Shown here: positions 16,375 to 24,512 of the stretch, in pieces
Numbering within the stretch: the first letter of the stretch is position 1
Layout: each line of letters starts with the position of its first letter
Origin: JBHJOF01 sp050330055
Lineage (GTDB): Bacteria > Pseudomonadota > Alphaproteobacteria > Kiloniellales > JAKSDN01
Direction of reading: 5' to 3'
Length of the DNA stretch: 26,538 bases
Assembly (NCBI GenBank): GCA_050330055.1
Contig: JBHJOF010000389.1
Coordinates: 1 to 26,538, forward strand
Notes under the pieces: model-generated
Told to the model about the DNA's origin: nothing
The model's input: the letters and a program-made list of their open reading frames with translations, nothing else
Databases searched by the model: none
Made by a program: the position numbers and the translations under genes

Positions 16375-16395
16375 TATTTTGGTCCAACAAATAAG
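16375..16395. promoter_or_regulatory. FadR/GntR-type operator, copy 1
   Basis: TTGGTCCAACAAATA at 16379-16393 is repeated exactly at 16555-16569. Its TTGGTCCAA core is palindromic, and TGGT/ACCA half-sites are typical of FadR-subfamily sugar-acid regulators. This copy lies 65-85 bases upstream of the truncated IlvD gene, in position to control the minus-strand dehydratase/FAH operon. Confidence 0.6.
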
Positions 16396-16490
16396 CCGGG
16401 TCGTTGCTGGAGGTCAACTGGCAATGCCAAGGAGCGAGCTGGTCAATTCGACTTGCGGCAGCCACTTCGCGGCAGCCATGCATCGCATTG

Positions 16491-16512
16491 CCTGCCACCG
16501 GTGATTGGCAGG
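16491..16512. repeat. Inverted repeat within the divergent promoter region
   Basis: CCTGCCA (16491-16497) and TGGCAGG (16506-16512) are perfect inverted arms around eight bases. They lie between the two FadR-type operator copies. Role unknown; possibly a second regulator site or an mRNA leader hairpin. Confidence 0.3.
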
Positions 16513-16547
16513 CCGCAGGCATGTTGACACGCAATGAAAGCGGCATT

Positions 16548-16570
16548 ACCAATATTGGTCCAACAAATAG
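16548..16570. promoter_or_regulatory. FadR/GntR-type operator, copy 2, with a perfect 12-base palindrome
   Basis: ACCAATATTGGT (16548-16559) is a perfect palindrome that overlaps the second exact copy of TTGGTCCAACAAATA (16555-16569). It ends 37 bases before the FadR-type regulator's ATG, so it probably mediates autoregulation. The two copies are 176 bases apart, compatible with looping across the divergent promoter region. Confidence 0.62.
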
Positions 16571-16606
16571 ACTGAGAGCTGATCCGGCTGAGGCGGGGAA
16601 CCACGG

Positions 16607-17341
16607 ATGGTGCTGGGTGCGAACGAGCATGCGAGGCAGCCCGACCTGTCGCCCGTAAACGGCTCGGCTGTCGATACCGTCGTGCGCCAAATTCGCGATC
16701 TCATCGCCAGCGAAGGGCTCAAGGTAGGCGACCATCTGCCCACGGAACGAGAGCTCCGCTCTCGGTTCAATGCGAGCCGAAACACGGTGCGAGAGGCGAT
16801 GCGCATCCTCAAGGCCTACGGCATGGTGGACGTACGTCCGAAGGTCGGCGCCACGATTGCCGACAACCGCATGTCGCGAGCCTTCGATCTGTTCTCCTTC
16901 AACACGATGGAAGTGTCGCGCAAGACCTTCACGGACGTCCAGGCGTTTCGCGATCTGCTGGAGGTAGGGTCGGCGGAAGAGATTCTCGAGCGATTCTCGG
17001 ACCGTGACATTGACGACCTACGCCGCATCAACCTCCAGCTCGCCGAAATACACGACCTGCAGGAGGCGTCCGAAGTCGACTTTGCCTTCCATGTGCGGCT
17101 GATCTCGATACTCGACAACACTGCGATCGTCGACGTCTACACCGTCATGAAACCGGTCATCCTTCGCATCATGCAGAAGGGAAAGACCCGGCGCACTTTC
17201 AAGACTGAAACCTATTCCGAGCACGAAGGCGTCATCGAGGCAATGGCAGCGCGCGACCGGCTGGCCTTTCAGTACAGGCTTCGCACCCATCTCATGATGG
17301 GCTTCAGGCATTTCAGCGAGGAGATGGAGGCTCTGGCCTGA
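16607..17341 (+). CDS. FadR-subfamily GntR regulator of the sugar-acid locus
   Basis: This 244-residue protein has a winged helix-turn-helix at about residues 22-90 (AVDTVVRQIRDLIASEGLKV, LPTERELRSRFNASRNTVRE, AMRILKAYGMVDVRPKVGA) and an FCD ligand domain from about 105, with HEGVIEAMAARD and a late His (RTHLMMGF). Regulators of this group usually repress uronate, aldonate or gluconate genes until a pathway acid binds. It lies between the dehydratase/FAH operon (minus) and the ABC transporter operon (plus), with two operator copies upstream. A GGGGAA precedes the start. Confidence 0.92.
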   Translation: MVLGANEHARQPDLSPVNGSAVDTVVRQIRDLIASEGLKVGDHLPTERELRSRFNASRNTVREAMRILKAYGMVDVRPKVGATIADNRMSRAFDLFSFNTMEVSRKTFTDVQAFRDLLEVGSAEEILERFSDRDIDDLRRINLQLAEIHDLQEASEVDFAFHVRLISILDNTAIVDVYTVMKPVILRIMQKGKTRRTFKTETYSEHEGVIEAMAARDRLAFQYRLRTHLMMGFRHFSEEMEALA

Positions 17342-17439
17342 CGAAATCCACGAACGCAACAGCGTTCCAACAGATGCGGCGCGAGGACACCAGACCCTCG
17401 GTTAAGTCGTCAACTGGCGCAAACACGGGAGGAATTGCA

Positions 17440-18576
17440 ATGAAAACATTACTGAAATGCACCACAGCGATGGCCGCGCTCATGCTGAGCGCGCAGCTCG
17501 CAGTTGCCGGACCGAACACGGTGTCCGGTCCCGGAGCCAATCCTGAATGCTTCGCACCCTGGGCGGACGACACCAAGTACTTTCAGTGGGAGGCCCAGGA
17601 AGGGCCCTACCGGGTTGCCGTCGTCAATGGCTTCGTGGGCAACACCTGGCGCATCCAGATGATCAAGTCGGCGAAGGCCTTTGCGGAGGACCCGTCGATC
17701 AAGGACAAGATCGCCGAATTCAAGGTGGTCTCGACCGGCACCGACGCGCCGGCGCAGCTCGGCGCCATCGAGGACTTCATCAACCAGGGCTACGACGCGA
17801 TCGTGACCATCGCGGTCTCGCCTGACGGCTTCGACCGCGTGATCCGGCTCGCCGACAAGAACAACGTGGTGCTGGTCCCCTTCGACAACGTGCTCGACAC
17901 GGATGCGGTGATGCAAGTCAACGAGGACCAGCTCGCCATGGGCCGCCAGTGGGCCGAGTTCGTGCTCAATGAGCTTGCGGCCGCGGGCAAGACCTCCGGT
18001 AAGCTTCTCGAGGTGCGGGGATTGCCTGGCAACTCCGTCGACCGCGACCGCTCGATCGGCATTCACGAGGTACTCGACGCTTCCGGCGGCGACTGGGATG
18101 TCGTCCAGGTGGTCGGCAACTGGGATGACGGCACGGCACAGAAAGTGACTGCCGATGCGATCGCCGTTCACGGCCGGTTTGATGCCATTCTGGCCCAGGG
18201 CGGCACCACCGGGGTCGTGCAGGCGATGATGGATGCCGGCCATCCCATGGTCCCGATCGCGGGCGAGTCGGAGAACGGCTTCCGCAAGCTCGTAGCGGCG
18301 CATTCCAACGATGGCCTGAAGGGCATCTCGATCGGCCAGTCACCGGGGCTTGTCGCCATCGCCATGAAAGCGGCGATCTCGGCGCTCGAAGGCAATGTCA
18401 TGCCGCAGCTCATCTCGGTTCCGCTGCCGGTCGCGACCTACGACCAACTCGAGGACGGGGTGAACTACTGGACCAACCTGCCCGACAATTTCTTCACCGT
18501 GAACGAGTTCCCGCCCTGCGGCGTGAACATTTCCGGCCCTGCGATCATGGCGCAGTCGGAAGACGACGTGAACTGA
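17440..18576 (+). CDS. Sugar ABC transporter periplasmic binding protein
   Basis: The ATG at 17440 follows GGGAGGAA closely, so I use it rather than the open frame from 17374. The 378-residue protein has a Sec signal peptide (MKTLLKCTTAMAALMLSAQL, cleaved after AVA) and a periplasmic binding domain of the ribose/xylose/galactose type: YRVAVVNGFVGNTWRIQM, the IEDFINQGYDAIVTIAVSP element, then VLVPFDNVL and FDAILAQGGTTGVVQAM. The ligand should be a pentose, deoxy-sugar or sugar lactone, judging by the adjacent lactonase, dehydratase and FAH genes. A strong hairpin right after the gene separates it from the ATPase. Confidence 0.93.
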   Translation: MKTLLKCTTAMAALMLSAQLAVAGPNTVSGPGANPECFAPWADDTKYFQWEAQEGPYRVAVVNGFVGNTWRIQMIKSAKAFAEDPSIKDKIAEFKVVSTGTDAPAQLGAIEDFINQGYDAIVTIAVSPDGFDRVIRLADKNNVVLVPFDNVLDTDAVMQVNEDQLAMGRQWAEFVLNELAAAGKTSGKLLEVRGLPGNSVDRDRSIGIHEVLDASGGDWDVVQVVGNWDDGTAQKVTADAIAVHGRFDAILAQGGTTGVVQAMMDAGHPMVPIAGESENGFRKLVAAHSNDGLKGISIGQSPGLVAIAMKAAISALEGNVMPQLISVPLPVATYDQLEDGVNYWTNLPDNFFTVNEFPPCGVNISGPAIMAQSEDDVN

Positions 18577-18598
18577 CCGACCCAGACAGCACCTGCCC

Positions 18599-18622
18599 GG
18601 CCCCGTTGTTGCCAACGGGGCC
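18599..18622 (+). terminator. Strong hairpin after the binding-protein gene (attenuator or terminator)
   Basis: GGCCCCGTTG (18599-18608) pairs perfectly with CAACGGGGCC (18613-18622) over a 4-base loop, with a short T run starting at 18627. It lies 22 bases after the binding-protein stop and upstream of the ATPase. In such operons this placement lets the binding protein be made in excess while some transcripts read through. Confidence 0.72.
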
Positions 18623-18669
18623 GCCATTTTCAATAATAAGCCCGGTCTTGGGTCGGTGACAGCGCACGC

Positions 18670-20193
18670 ATGAACGACGCCATCGTCGAGTATCGTGGCA
18701 TATCGAAATTCTTCGCCGGCATCCGGGCACTAGAGAATGTCGACTTTGCCTGCCGGCCAGGGTCTATCCACGCCATTCTGGGCGAAAACGGCGCCGGCAA
18801 GTCCACGCTGATCAAGATCATGGCCGGCGTATTGCAGCCGGATGCCGGGCAAATGTTCCTTGAAGGCAATCCGGTCGCATTCGCCGAACCGCACGCGGCT
18901 AACGCCGCCGGCATCGTGTGCATGTTTCAGGAATTGTCGCTCGTTCCTGACCTTTCGGTCGCCGACAACATCTCGATCTCAATGCCGCCGCGCCGATTCG
19001 GCCTGATCGACCGCCGGGCACAAGTGGCGCGTGCCGAAGAGCTCCTAGCCAGGGTGAGGTGCGAGGATGTCGATCCCAATGCGCTGGTGCGAGAGCTGTC
19101 GCTGTCGCGGCGTCAGATGGTGGAAATAGCCAAGGCACTCGGCCGCGATCCCAAGGTGCTTATCCTGGACGAGGCAACATCCGCTCTCACCGCGCGCGAC
19201 GTGCAGACCGTCTACGACTTGCTCGCGGAACTGAAGACGCAAGGCGTGGCGAGCCTCTTCATCTCACACCGCATGCATGAGGTGGACGCGCTGTGCGACA
19301 CGCTCTCGGTCTTCCGCAACGGCCGCCACATCGAAACCTTCGCCAAGGGTAAGAAGACCGAGCACCAGATCGTCAGCCTGATGATCGGCCGCGACGTTGA
19401 AGCCCAATTCCCCCCCAAGCCGCCGGTGAAACCAGCCGACCAGCGCGACGAACCGCTACTTAGCGTGAGAAACCTTTGCTGGCAAAGCCGTCTCAACGGC
19501 ATCGACATTTCCGTCGCCCGCGGCGAGATCGTCGGCCTTGGCGGGCTCGACGGCCAGGGCCAAAAGGAGCTGCTTCTGGCGCTTTTCGGCGTGCTGCGTG
19601 ATGTCGAGGGAGAGGTGAAGATCGGTGGGCGGAAGGGCGTCCCCTCCTCACCCGCTGCTGCCAAATCCGCCCGAACCCGCATGGCGCTCGTTCCGGAGGA
19701 CCGCAAGACCGAAGGCCTCATGCTCGGCATGCCGATAGCCGACAATCTGCTGGCAGCTTCGTACCGCAACATCTCGCGTGGGCCCTTCATCGATCCGGCG
19801 CGCGCCGGCAAGGCTGTCGTGGATGGCGTTGACAGATTACGGATCAAGATCGGATCGGCGACCGATCCGGTCATGACGCTGTCGGGCGGCAATCAGCAGA
19901 AGGTCGTCATAGCCAAATGGCTGATGATCGACCCCGATATCATCCTTCTCAACGACCCGACCCGCGGCATCGATGTGGGCACCAAGCAGGAGATTTACCG
20001 GCTGATACGTGACCTCGCCAATGCAGGCAAGGCAATCCTGTTCTATTCTTCCGACTACGCCGAGCTGATTGGCTGCTGCGACCGCGTCTCTGTGCTCTAT
20101 GCCGGACGCGTGGTCAGCGAGAAGGAAGGCGACGAGATCACGGAAGAAGGACTTGTCGCCGCATCGCTCAACATCGACGTCAAGGCAGCCTGA
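18670..20193 (+). CDS. Sugar ABC transporter ATPase, RbsA/XylG type (two fused NBDs)
   Basis: This 507-residue protein has two fused nucleotide-binding domains. The first has an intact Walker A GENGAGKST (38-46), Walker B LILDEAT and H-loop LFISHRMHEV, but an atypical signature (LSLSRRQ). The second lacks a Walker A lysine motif (GLGGLDGQGQKE), keeps the signature LSGGNQQK, and has LLNDPTRGID where LLDEPTRGID is usual. So one composite site (first Walker A with second signature) looks complete and the other is degenerate, as in RbsA-type ATPases. Its stop overlaps the permease start by one base. The ribosome site is weak, consistent with lower expression than the binding protein. Confidence 0.94.
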   Translation: MNDAIVEYRGISKFFAGIRALENVDFACRPGSIHAILGENGAGKSTLIKIMAGVLQPDAGQMFLEGNPVAFAEPHAANAAGIVCMFQELSLVPDLSVADNISISMPPRRFGLIDRRAQVARAEELLARVRCEDVDPNALVRELSLSRRQMVEIAKALGRDPKVLILDEATSALTARDVQTVYDLLAELKTQGVASLFISHRMHEVDALCDTLSVFRNGRHIETFAKGKKTEHQIVSLMIGRDVEAQFPPKPPVKPADQRDEPLLSVRNLCWQSRLNGIDISVARGEIVGLGGLDGQGQKELLLALFGVLRDVEGEVKIGGRKGVPSSPAAAKSARTRMALVPEDRKTEGLMLGMPIADNLLAASYRNISRGPFIDPARAGKAVVDGVDRLRIKIGSATDPVMTLSGGNQQKVVIAKWLMIDPDIILLNDPTRGIDVGTKQEIYRLIRDLANAGKAILFYSSDYAELIGCCDRVSVLYAGRVVSEKEGDEITEEGLVAASLNIDVKAA

Positions 20194-21239
20194 TGCGACA
20201 GCCGGTCTGGAAAAGGTGGCTGCTGCAGAATGTCGGTTTCGCCACTGCACTGCTGCTGCTAGCCGCGCTCTACATCACCTACAACATTCTTCATCCGCGG
20301 GGCTTTTCCTCCGCCGTGGCGATCCAGAATGCCAATGAGACGGCGGCGATCGCTTTCGTCGCGATGGCACAGACACTCCCCGTGTTGCTCGGCGGCCTGG
20401 ATCTTTCGGTCGGCGCGGTCATGACGCTGACTAACTGCATCGCCTCGGAACTGGTGAACGGCTCTCCCGCGCAGATATTGCTCGGCATCTTCCTGACATT
20501 GCTCTCCGGCGTAGCATTCGGGTTCATGAATGGCTGCATCGTCGTCTATGGGCGCATCCAGCCGATCATCGCGACACTGGCAACCGGGGCGATCGCCATC
20601 GGCCTCGCCCTCCTTGTGCGGCCGAAGCCGGGCGGCGACGTGGACGGCGACCTGAGCTGGGCGCTGACCAACTCGGTTTGGGACTTCGCGGATACCTATG
20701 GCATCGCCGATGGGGGTGATGCCTGGTGGCTGCGTCCCTTCGCCGACATCCCAGTGCCTTTCCTGCTGGTCGTGCTGGTCGCGCTTCTCGTATGGGTCCC
20801 GTTCCGCCGTTCCGTAACCGGGCGCACGGTTTATGCTATAGGTTCGGCCGAGGGTGCGGCCTTCATGTCCGGTCTTCCGATCGCGCAAGCCAAGATCGCG
20901 GCTTTCACACTCGGAGGTTTCTTCGCGGCATGCGGCGGCCTCTATCTCGCGATCCAGACATCCTCCGGCAATGCCGACCTTCAGCAGGCCGGCGCCTATA
21001 CGCTGAATTCGATTGCGGCCGTCGTGCTCGGCGGCACCTCGCTGCTTGGCGGTGTCGGCAGCGCGATCGGCAGCATCATTGGCGCAATGATCCTGCGCGT
21101 CATGACGTTCTATTTCCGCATCATCGACATCGACCCCCTGCTCCAGCCACTGATCGAAGGCGTCGTGCTTCTCGCGGCCGTATCCATCGGTGCGATCCGC
21201 ACGCTGAGGGTCAAGAACAAGCTCGAACTGTTCAGGTAG
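20193..21239 (+). CDS. Sugar ABC transporter permease, RbsC/XylH type (1)
   Basis: This 348-residue, highly hydrophobic protein of the branched-chain/sugar permease superfamily carries LPVLLGGLDLSVGAVMTLTN and the conserved VLGGTSLLGGVGSAIGSIIGA stretch near the C-terminus. About ten membrane segments are expected. A polar insertion (GGDVDGDLSWALTN to DGGDAWW, about residues 145-185) lies on the periplasmic or cytoplasmic side between segments. TGA and ATG share a base with the ATPase gene, indicating translational coupling. It should form a heterodimer with the next permease. Confidence 0.92.
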   Translation: MRQPVWKRWLLQNVGFATALLLLAALYITYNILHPRGFSSAVAIQNANETAAIAFVAMAQTLPVLLGGLDLSVGAVMTLTNCIASELVNGSPAQILLGIFLTLLSGVAFGFMNGCIVVYGRIQPIIATLATGAIAIGLALLVRPKPGGDVDGDLSWALTNSVWDFADTYGIADGGDAWWLRPFADIPVPFLLVVLVALLVWVPFRRSVTGRTVYAIGSAEGAAFMSGLPIAQAKIAAFTLGGFFAACGGLYLAIQTSSGNADLQQAGAYTLNSIAAVVLGGTSLLGGVGSAIGSIIGAMILRVMTFYFRIIDIDPLLQPLIEGVVLLAAVSIGAIRTLRVKNKLELFR

Positions 21240-21245
21240 CTCGCC

Positions 21246-22196
21246 ATGCACTTTTCCATCTCGCCGGAAAACAGGCCGATCGTGATCGCATCGCTGTTCA
21301 TCGTGGTCATTCTGCTAGTGGGCACTGCCTATACGCTTTCGACGACCGGCAAGGCGCCGCTGTTGTCGCCGAACTATCTGCTGCAGCAGTTGCAGACCGG
21401 GTCGTTCCTCGGCATCTGCGCCGCCGGCATGATGATGGTCATTCTGCTCGGGCATATCGACCTCTCGATACCCTGGACGCTGACGGCCGCCGCCATGATG
21501 GCGACGGCGGTGGGCGGAGAAATGGCGCTGCCGACGGCGCTGGCTGTCGGCCTTGCGGTGGGCCTCTTCAACGGATTCGGCGTGGCCTTCCTGCGCATTC
21601 CGTCCATGATCTTCACGCTTGGGGTCGACACGGTCCTGCGCGGACTCATGGTCGCCCACACCGGCGGTTTCGCCCCCCAGGATTCAGCCACACCGATCAT
21701 GCTTTTCCTGGCCAAGGACCGCATTCTCGGCATTCCAGTCGCGATATTCGTCTGGGCTGCCGTTTCGGTCGTCATCGCGGTCATGCTGACCAGGACCGGC
21801 TTCGGACGGTCGATCTATGCCACCGGCTCGCGCGAGGCGGCGGCATATCTCTCCGGAATTCGTACCCGATTCGTCATCGTCGGCGCCTTCGTAACGTCGA
21901 GCATGTGCGCGGCAATCGCCGGCGTGCTTCTGGCTGGCTATTCGGCCAAAGCCTATCAAGGCATGGGCAACGCGTTCCTGCTGCCGGCAATCGCTGCGGT
22001 CGTTCTCGGCGGCACGCATATCCTCGGCGGGCGCGGCCGCTACGCCGGAACGCTTGTTGGCGTGATCCTGATCGTGCTTCTGCACTCCGTTCTGTCGATC
22101 GCGCAGATTCCCGAAGCCGGCCGCCAGATCATCTACGGCGGCGTGATCGTCGGCATGCTTCTGGTCTACGGCCGCAACCAACGCGTGACATCCTGA
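21246..22196 (+). CDS. Sugar ABC transporter permease, RbsC/XylH type (2)
   Basis: This 316-residue membrane protein of the same family as its neighbour carries MMMVILLGHIDLSIPWTLT and VLGGTHILGGRGRYAGTLVG. It begins seven bases after the first permease stop. Two different permeases with one double ATPase and one binding protein give a complete importer. The smaller size compared with the first permease is due mainly to the absence of the polar insertion. Confidence 0.92.
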   Translation: MHFSISPENRPIVIASLFIVVILLVGTAYTLSTTGKAPLLSPNYLLQQLQTGSFLGICAAGMMMVILLGHIDLSIPWTLTAAAMMATAVGGEMALPTALAVGLAVGLFNGFGVAFLRIPSMIFTLGVDTVLRGLMVAHTGGFAPQDSATPIMLFLAKDRILGIPVAIFVWAAVSVVIAVMLTRTGFGRSIYATGSREAAAYLSGIRTRFVIVGAFVTSSMCAAIAGVLLAGYSAKAYQGMGNAFLLPAIAAVVLGGTHILGGRGRYAGTLVGVILIVLLHSVLSIAQIPEAGRQIIYGGVIVGMLLVYGRNQRVTS

Positions 22197-22206
22197 AGGG
22201 AGCCGA

Positions 22207-23115
22207 ATGCCCGGCGAACATTACGAAACCCGCGACGACCGCTTTGCAAAACTTATCCAGGGTAATGCAAATATCGACGTTCTCTGGACCGGCGGGCGCT
22301 GGACCGAAGGTCCGGTGTATTTCGCTGCCGGGCGCTACCTTGTGTGGTCGGACATCCCCAATGACCGGATCATGCGCTGGGACGAGATGAACGGCGCGGT
22401 CGCTACTTTCGAACAGCCCTGCCGAAACCAGAACGGACATACCGTCGACCGCGAAGGCCGGCTGGTCGCCTGCGAGCATCGCGCCCGTTGTGTCAGCCGC
22501 TACGAGATCGACGGTTCAAGAACCGTGCTTGCCGACAGCTATGACGGCAAACGGCTCAATTCGCCCAACGACGTCATCGTAAAATCGGACGGCTCGATCT
22601 GGTTCACCGATCCTTCCTATGGCATCGACAGCGACTATGAGGGCGATGCCTCGCCGATGGAACAGGACGGCCGGCACGTCTATCGCATCGATCCCTCAGG
22701 CGAGATCACGCGCGTCATCCATGATATGAAACAGCCAAACGGCCTAGCGTTCGCGCCGGACGAATCGATCCTCTACGTCGCCGACACCGGCAGGACCCAC
22801 TTCCCAGACTGCGTGCCGAAAATCCGCAGATATCAGGTCGCAGCAGATGGAAAGTCCGTCGGAAAGGGCGAGGATTTTGTTTTCTGCGAAGCCGGCCTGT
22901 TCGACGGCTTCCGCCTCGACACCGACGGCAATATCTGGTCGTCGGCCGGCGACGGCGTGCATTGCTTCGCACCGGAGGGCACGCTGCTTGGCAAAATCCT
23001 CATTGACGAAGTGGTGGCCAATGTCTGCTTCGGGGGGCCGAAGCGCAACCGACTGTTCATCTGCGCCACAACATCACTGCGCGCGATCTACGTCAACGCA
23101 CGTTCCGCGATATGA
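22207..23115 (+). CDS. SMP-30/gluconolactonase-family sugar lactonase
   Basis: This 302-residue six-bladed beta-propeller hydrolase carries the metal ligands of the family: Glu in GGRWTEGPVYF, Asn in RLNSPNDVIV, and Asp in GLFDGFRLDTDGNIW, together with the NGLAFAPDES blade. The family opens aldono-lactones (glucono-, xylono-, arabinono-, fucono-lactone) to free acids. It starts ten bases after the permease stop (AGGGAG just upstream) and is the last gene of the transporter operon. Its stop codon directly abuts the ancestral stop of the convergent UxaA-type remnant. No signal peptide is visible, so it should work in the cytoplasm. Confidence 0.91.
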   Translation: MPGEHYETRDDRFAKLIQGNANIDVLWTGGRWTEGPVYFAAGRYLVWSDIPNDRIMRWDEMNGAVATFEQPCRNQNGHTVDREGRLVACEHRARCVSRYEIDGSRTVLADSYDGKRLNSPNDVIVKSDGSIWFTDPSYGIDSDYEGDASPMEQDGRHVYRIDPSGEITRVIHDMKQPNGLAFAPDESILYVADTGRTHFPDCVPKIRRYQVAADGKSVGKGEDFVFCEAGLFDGFRLDTDGNIWSSAGDGVHCFAPEGTLLGKILIDEVVANVCFGGPKRNRLFICATTSLRAIYVNARSAI

Positions 23116-23612
23116 CTACATTGCTGTGCCGATCTGCCACGGTACGAATTCTACGCCGCCGAAACCAAGCTCCTCGCTTTTTTTGTTTTCTCGCCCGAGG
23201 CAACCCGAACAATCAGTTCAAAGAGCTCCCGGCCCCTCTCCTCGATGGAGACGCCCTCGCTGACGATGTCGCCGCAATTTAAGTCCACATCGTCCGCCAT
23301 GCGGGCATACATTTCGGTGTTGGTGGCGTTCTTGATACAGGGAACCGGCTTGTAGCCCGACACCGAGCCCCGACCGGTGGTGAGCGCGATCAGGTTTGCG
23401 CCCGAGGCTATCTGACCGGGGACCGAGCAGGGATCGAAACCGGGGCTATTCATGAAGACGAAGCCCCTTTTCTCGATCTGCTCGCCGAATTTGTAGACAT
23501 CACGGAGCGGCGCCGTGCCACCCTTGGCGACCGCGCCGAGCGATTTTTCAAAGTTGTCGTCAGCCCGCCGCGCTTGTTGCCGGGGGAAGGGTTGTTATCC
23601 ATCTCGCCGCCA
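23116..23612 (-). pseudogene. uxaA: UxaA-type altronate/sugar-acid dehydratase, C-terminal remnant
   Basis: Minus-strand frames rebuild the C-terminal third of UxaA: MDNNPSPGNKRGGLTT, FEKSLGAVAKGGTAPLRDVY, KRGFVFMNSPGFDPCSVPGQ, GANLIALTTGRGSVSGYKPV, NATNTEMYARMADDVDLNCG, then ASGEKTK and ELGFGGVEFVPW. Two frame breaks are needed: one near 23553-23555 and one at the seven-T run 23178-23184. Each is repaired by adding a single base. The N-terminal two-thirds are missing beyond about 23612. The ancestral stop falls at 23116-23118, touching the lactonase stop. Altronate dehydratases act on galacturonate-derived or related acids, so this was once part of the same sugar-acid locus. Confidence 0.8.
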
Positions 23613-23687
23613 TTGCGCACCGTATGGGCAGACGCGGCGCCGCGCACGGGTGGGGCCTGTGGGCCCACGGGGTCAAGCGGATGGCGC

Positions 23688-23774
23688 TCAAGCGGTTCGG
23701 TTCTTGTTTTTGGTCTTGCTTTGTCTGAGGCGATAGCTCTCGAGGTTCATCTCGAGGATATGGACGTGGTGGCC
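23688..23774 (-). mobile_element. Possible IstB (IS21 helper ATPase) C-terminal scrap
   Basis: The tail LLGHHVHILEMNLESYRLRQ followed by SKTKNKNRTA resembles the end of IS21-family IstB proteins (...HH-HIxxMxxxSYRLxxS). Only about 28 residues are present, fused in frame to the AbiEii-like piece. The match is from memory of the family and is short, so it is tentative. Confidence 0.42.
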
Positions 23775-23911
23775 GAGCAGCTTGACGTCATAGAAGTCCC
23801 GCGGGTGCTGCCGGTCCAGGGCGGCGTGCAGCTTGCCTCCGTAAAGATCCGCGAACGCGAAGGTCGCGAGCGAGCAGCAGGCGATGCGGCCGGCGTGGAG
23901 CGCCTGGTAGA
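23775..23911 (-). pseudogene. AbiEii-type nucleotidyltransferase toxin, internal fragment
   Basis: The frame carries FADLYGGKLHAALDRQHPRD followed by FYDVKLL, a signature of AbiEii/AbiGii nucleotidyltransferase toxins (type IV toxin-antitoxin or abortive infection), where L/YGGKLxAALDRQHPRDxFDVxLL is strongly conserved. Both ends are lost: the front joins another gene's remnant near 23912 and the rear joins the IstB-like tail near 23774. No AbiEi antitoxin is visible nearby. It is not functional as it stands. Confidence 0.66.
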
Positions 23912-24100
23912 GTCGGCGTCGGCGCCCTCGCCGAAGGCATCGACAAAGGTCGGGCCGCAATGGTCGAGCGCCTTCCAGTGGGGATCGTCGTTGGCCTTCT
24001 CGACGGCCCGTTCAAGGGCGGCCTCGAGGCTCTCCGCCTCCACCTGCACGGTGTTGGCGTAGTAGGCGGCGTAGCCGCATTGCACGGTGTAGGTGCTCAT
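23912..24100 (-). pseudogene. Small accessory-region protein, 3'-truncated
   Basis: The ATG at 24100 opens MSTYTVQCGYAAYYANTVQV followed by EAESLEAALERAVEKANDDP and HWKALDHCGPTFVDAFGEGA. I recall this as a small uncharacterised protein common in alphaproteobacterial plasmids and integrative elements, usually next to a DUF2958 gene as here. After about residue 63 the sequence turns into antisense-like Arg/Ser/Pro-rich residues, where the AbiEii piece begins in another frame, so the 3' end is lost. ATG and the upstream TGA overlap (ATGA), indicating a coupled operon. Function unknown. Confidence 0.6.
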
Positions 24101-24503
24101 GGCGTATCTCCGGAGCCGGAACGGTCGAGGGGATGGCCGAGGCGGCGCGCTGCATCGTCGACCAGCCGCGTCGCAGTGACGATCGTGCCGGCAAGGCGCG
24201 CGGCCTCGGCATAGACGCTCAGGCGATAGCTGGACTCGAAATAGAGGTCGCGCTCGATGCCGAGGCCGAGCGGACCCTCCACGCTTTCGAGCTCGCTGAG
24301 CCGAACCGTGCCGAGCTCAGGGAGGCCGAGCCCGAGGTCGCAGAGTCCGAACAGGATGTCCGGCTCATCAGGCCCATTTGGGTGATAAGCCAGGTGAAGG
24401 CGCCGCAGGGGTCGAAGAACTTGACCACCGGCCGGTGGTCCTCGTCGGGCCGGCCGCCATTCTCGAGCAGCCGGCGCTCTATCTCCTTGGTGATGAGCCT
24501 CAT
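24097..24503 (-). pseudogene. DUF2958-family protein, single frameshift
   Basis: Start ATG at 24503. The first frame reads MRLITKEIERRLLENGGRPD, HRPVVKFFDPCGAFTWLITQ; the second continues DEPDILFGLCDLGLGLPELG, VRLSELESVEGPLGLGIERD, LYFESSYRLSVYAEAARLAG to the TGA at 24097. The VKFFDP...W element and LSELESVxGPLGLxIERDLYF are diagnostic of DUF2958, a family common in plasmids and integrative elements and of unknown function. The break is at 24373-24375 (three C on the plus strand); one added base would restore a protein of about 135 residues. Otherwise the gene looks intact, so a sequencing error is a fair alternative. Confidence 0.76.
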
Positions 24504-24512
24504 GGGGGAGCT

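Noticed and set aside
17341..17439. Third copy of the FadR-type operator before the binding-protein gene
   Set aside because: Only a weak partial match (TTCCAACAGAT) is present, not the TTGGTCCAACAAATA repeat.
20726..22390. 554-codon plus-strand frame across the two permeases
   Set aside because: Arg/His-rich out-of-frame reading of two clear membrane proteins; no domain and no ribosome site.
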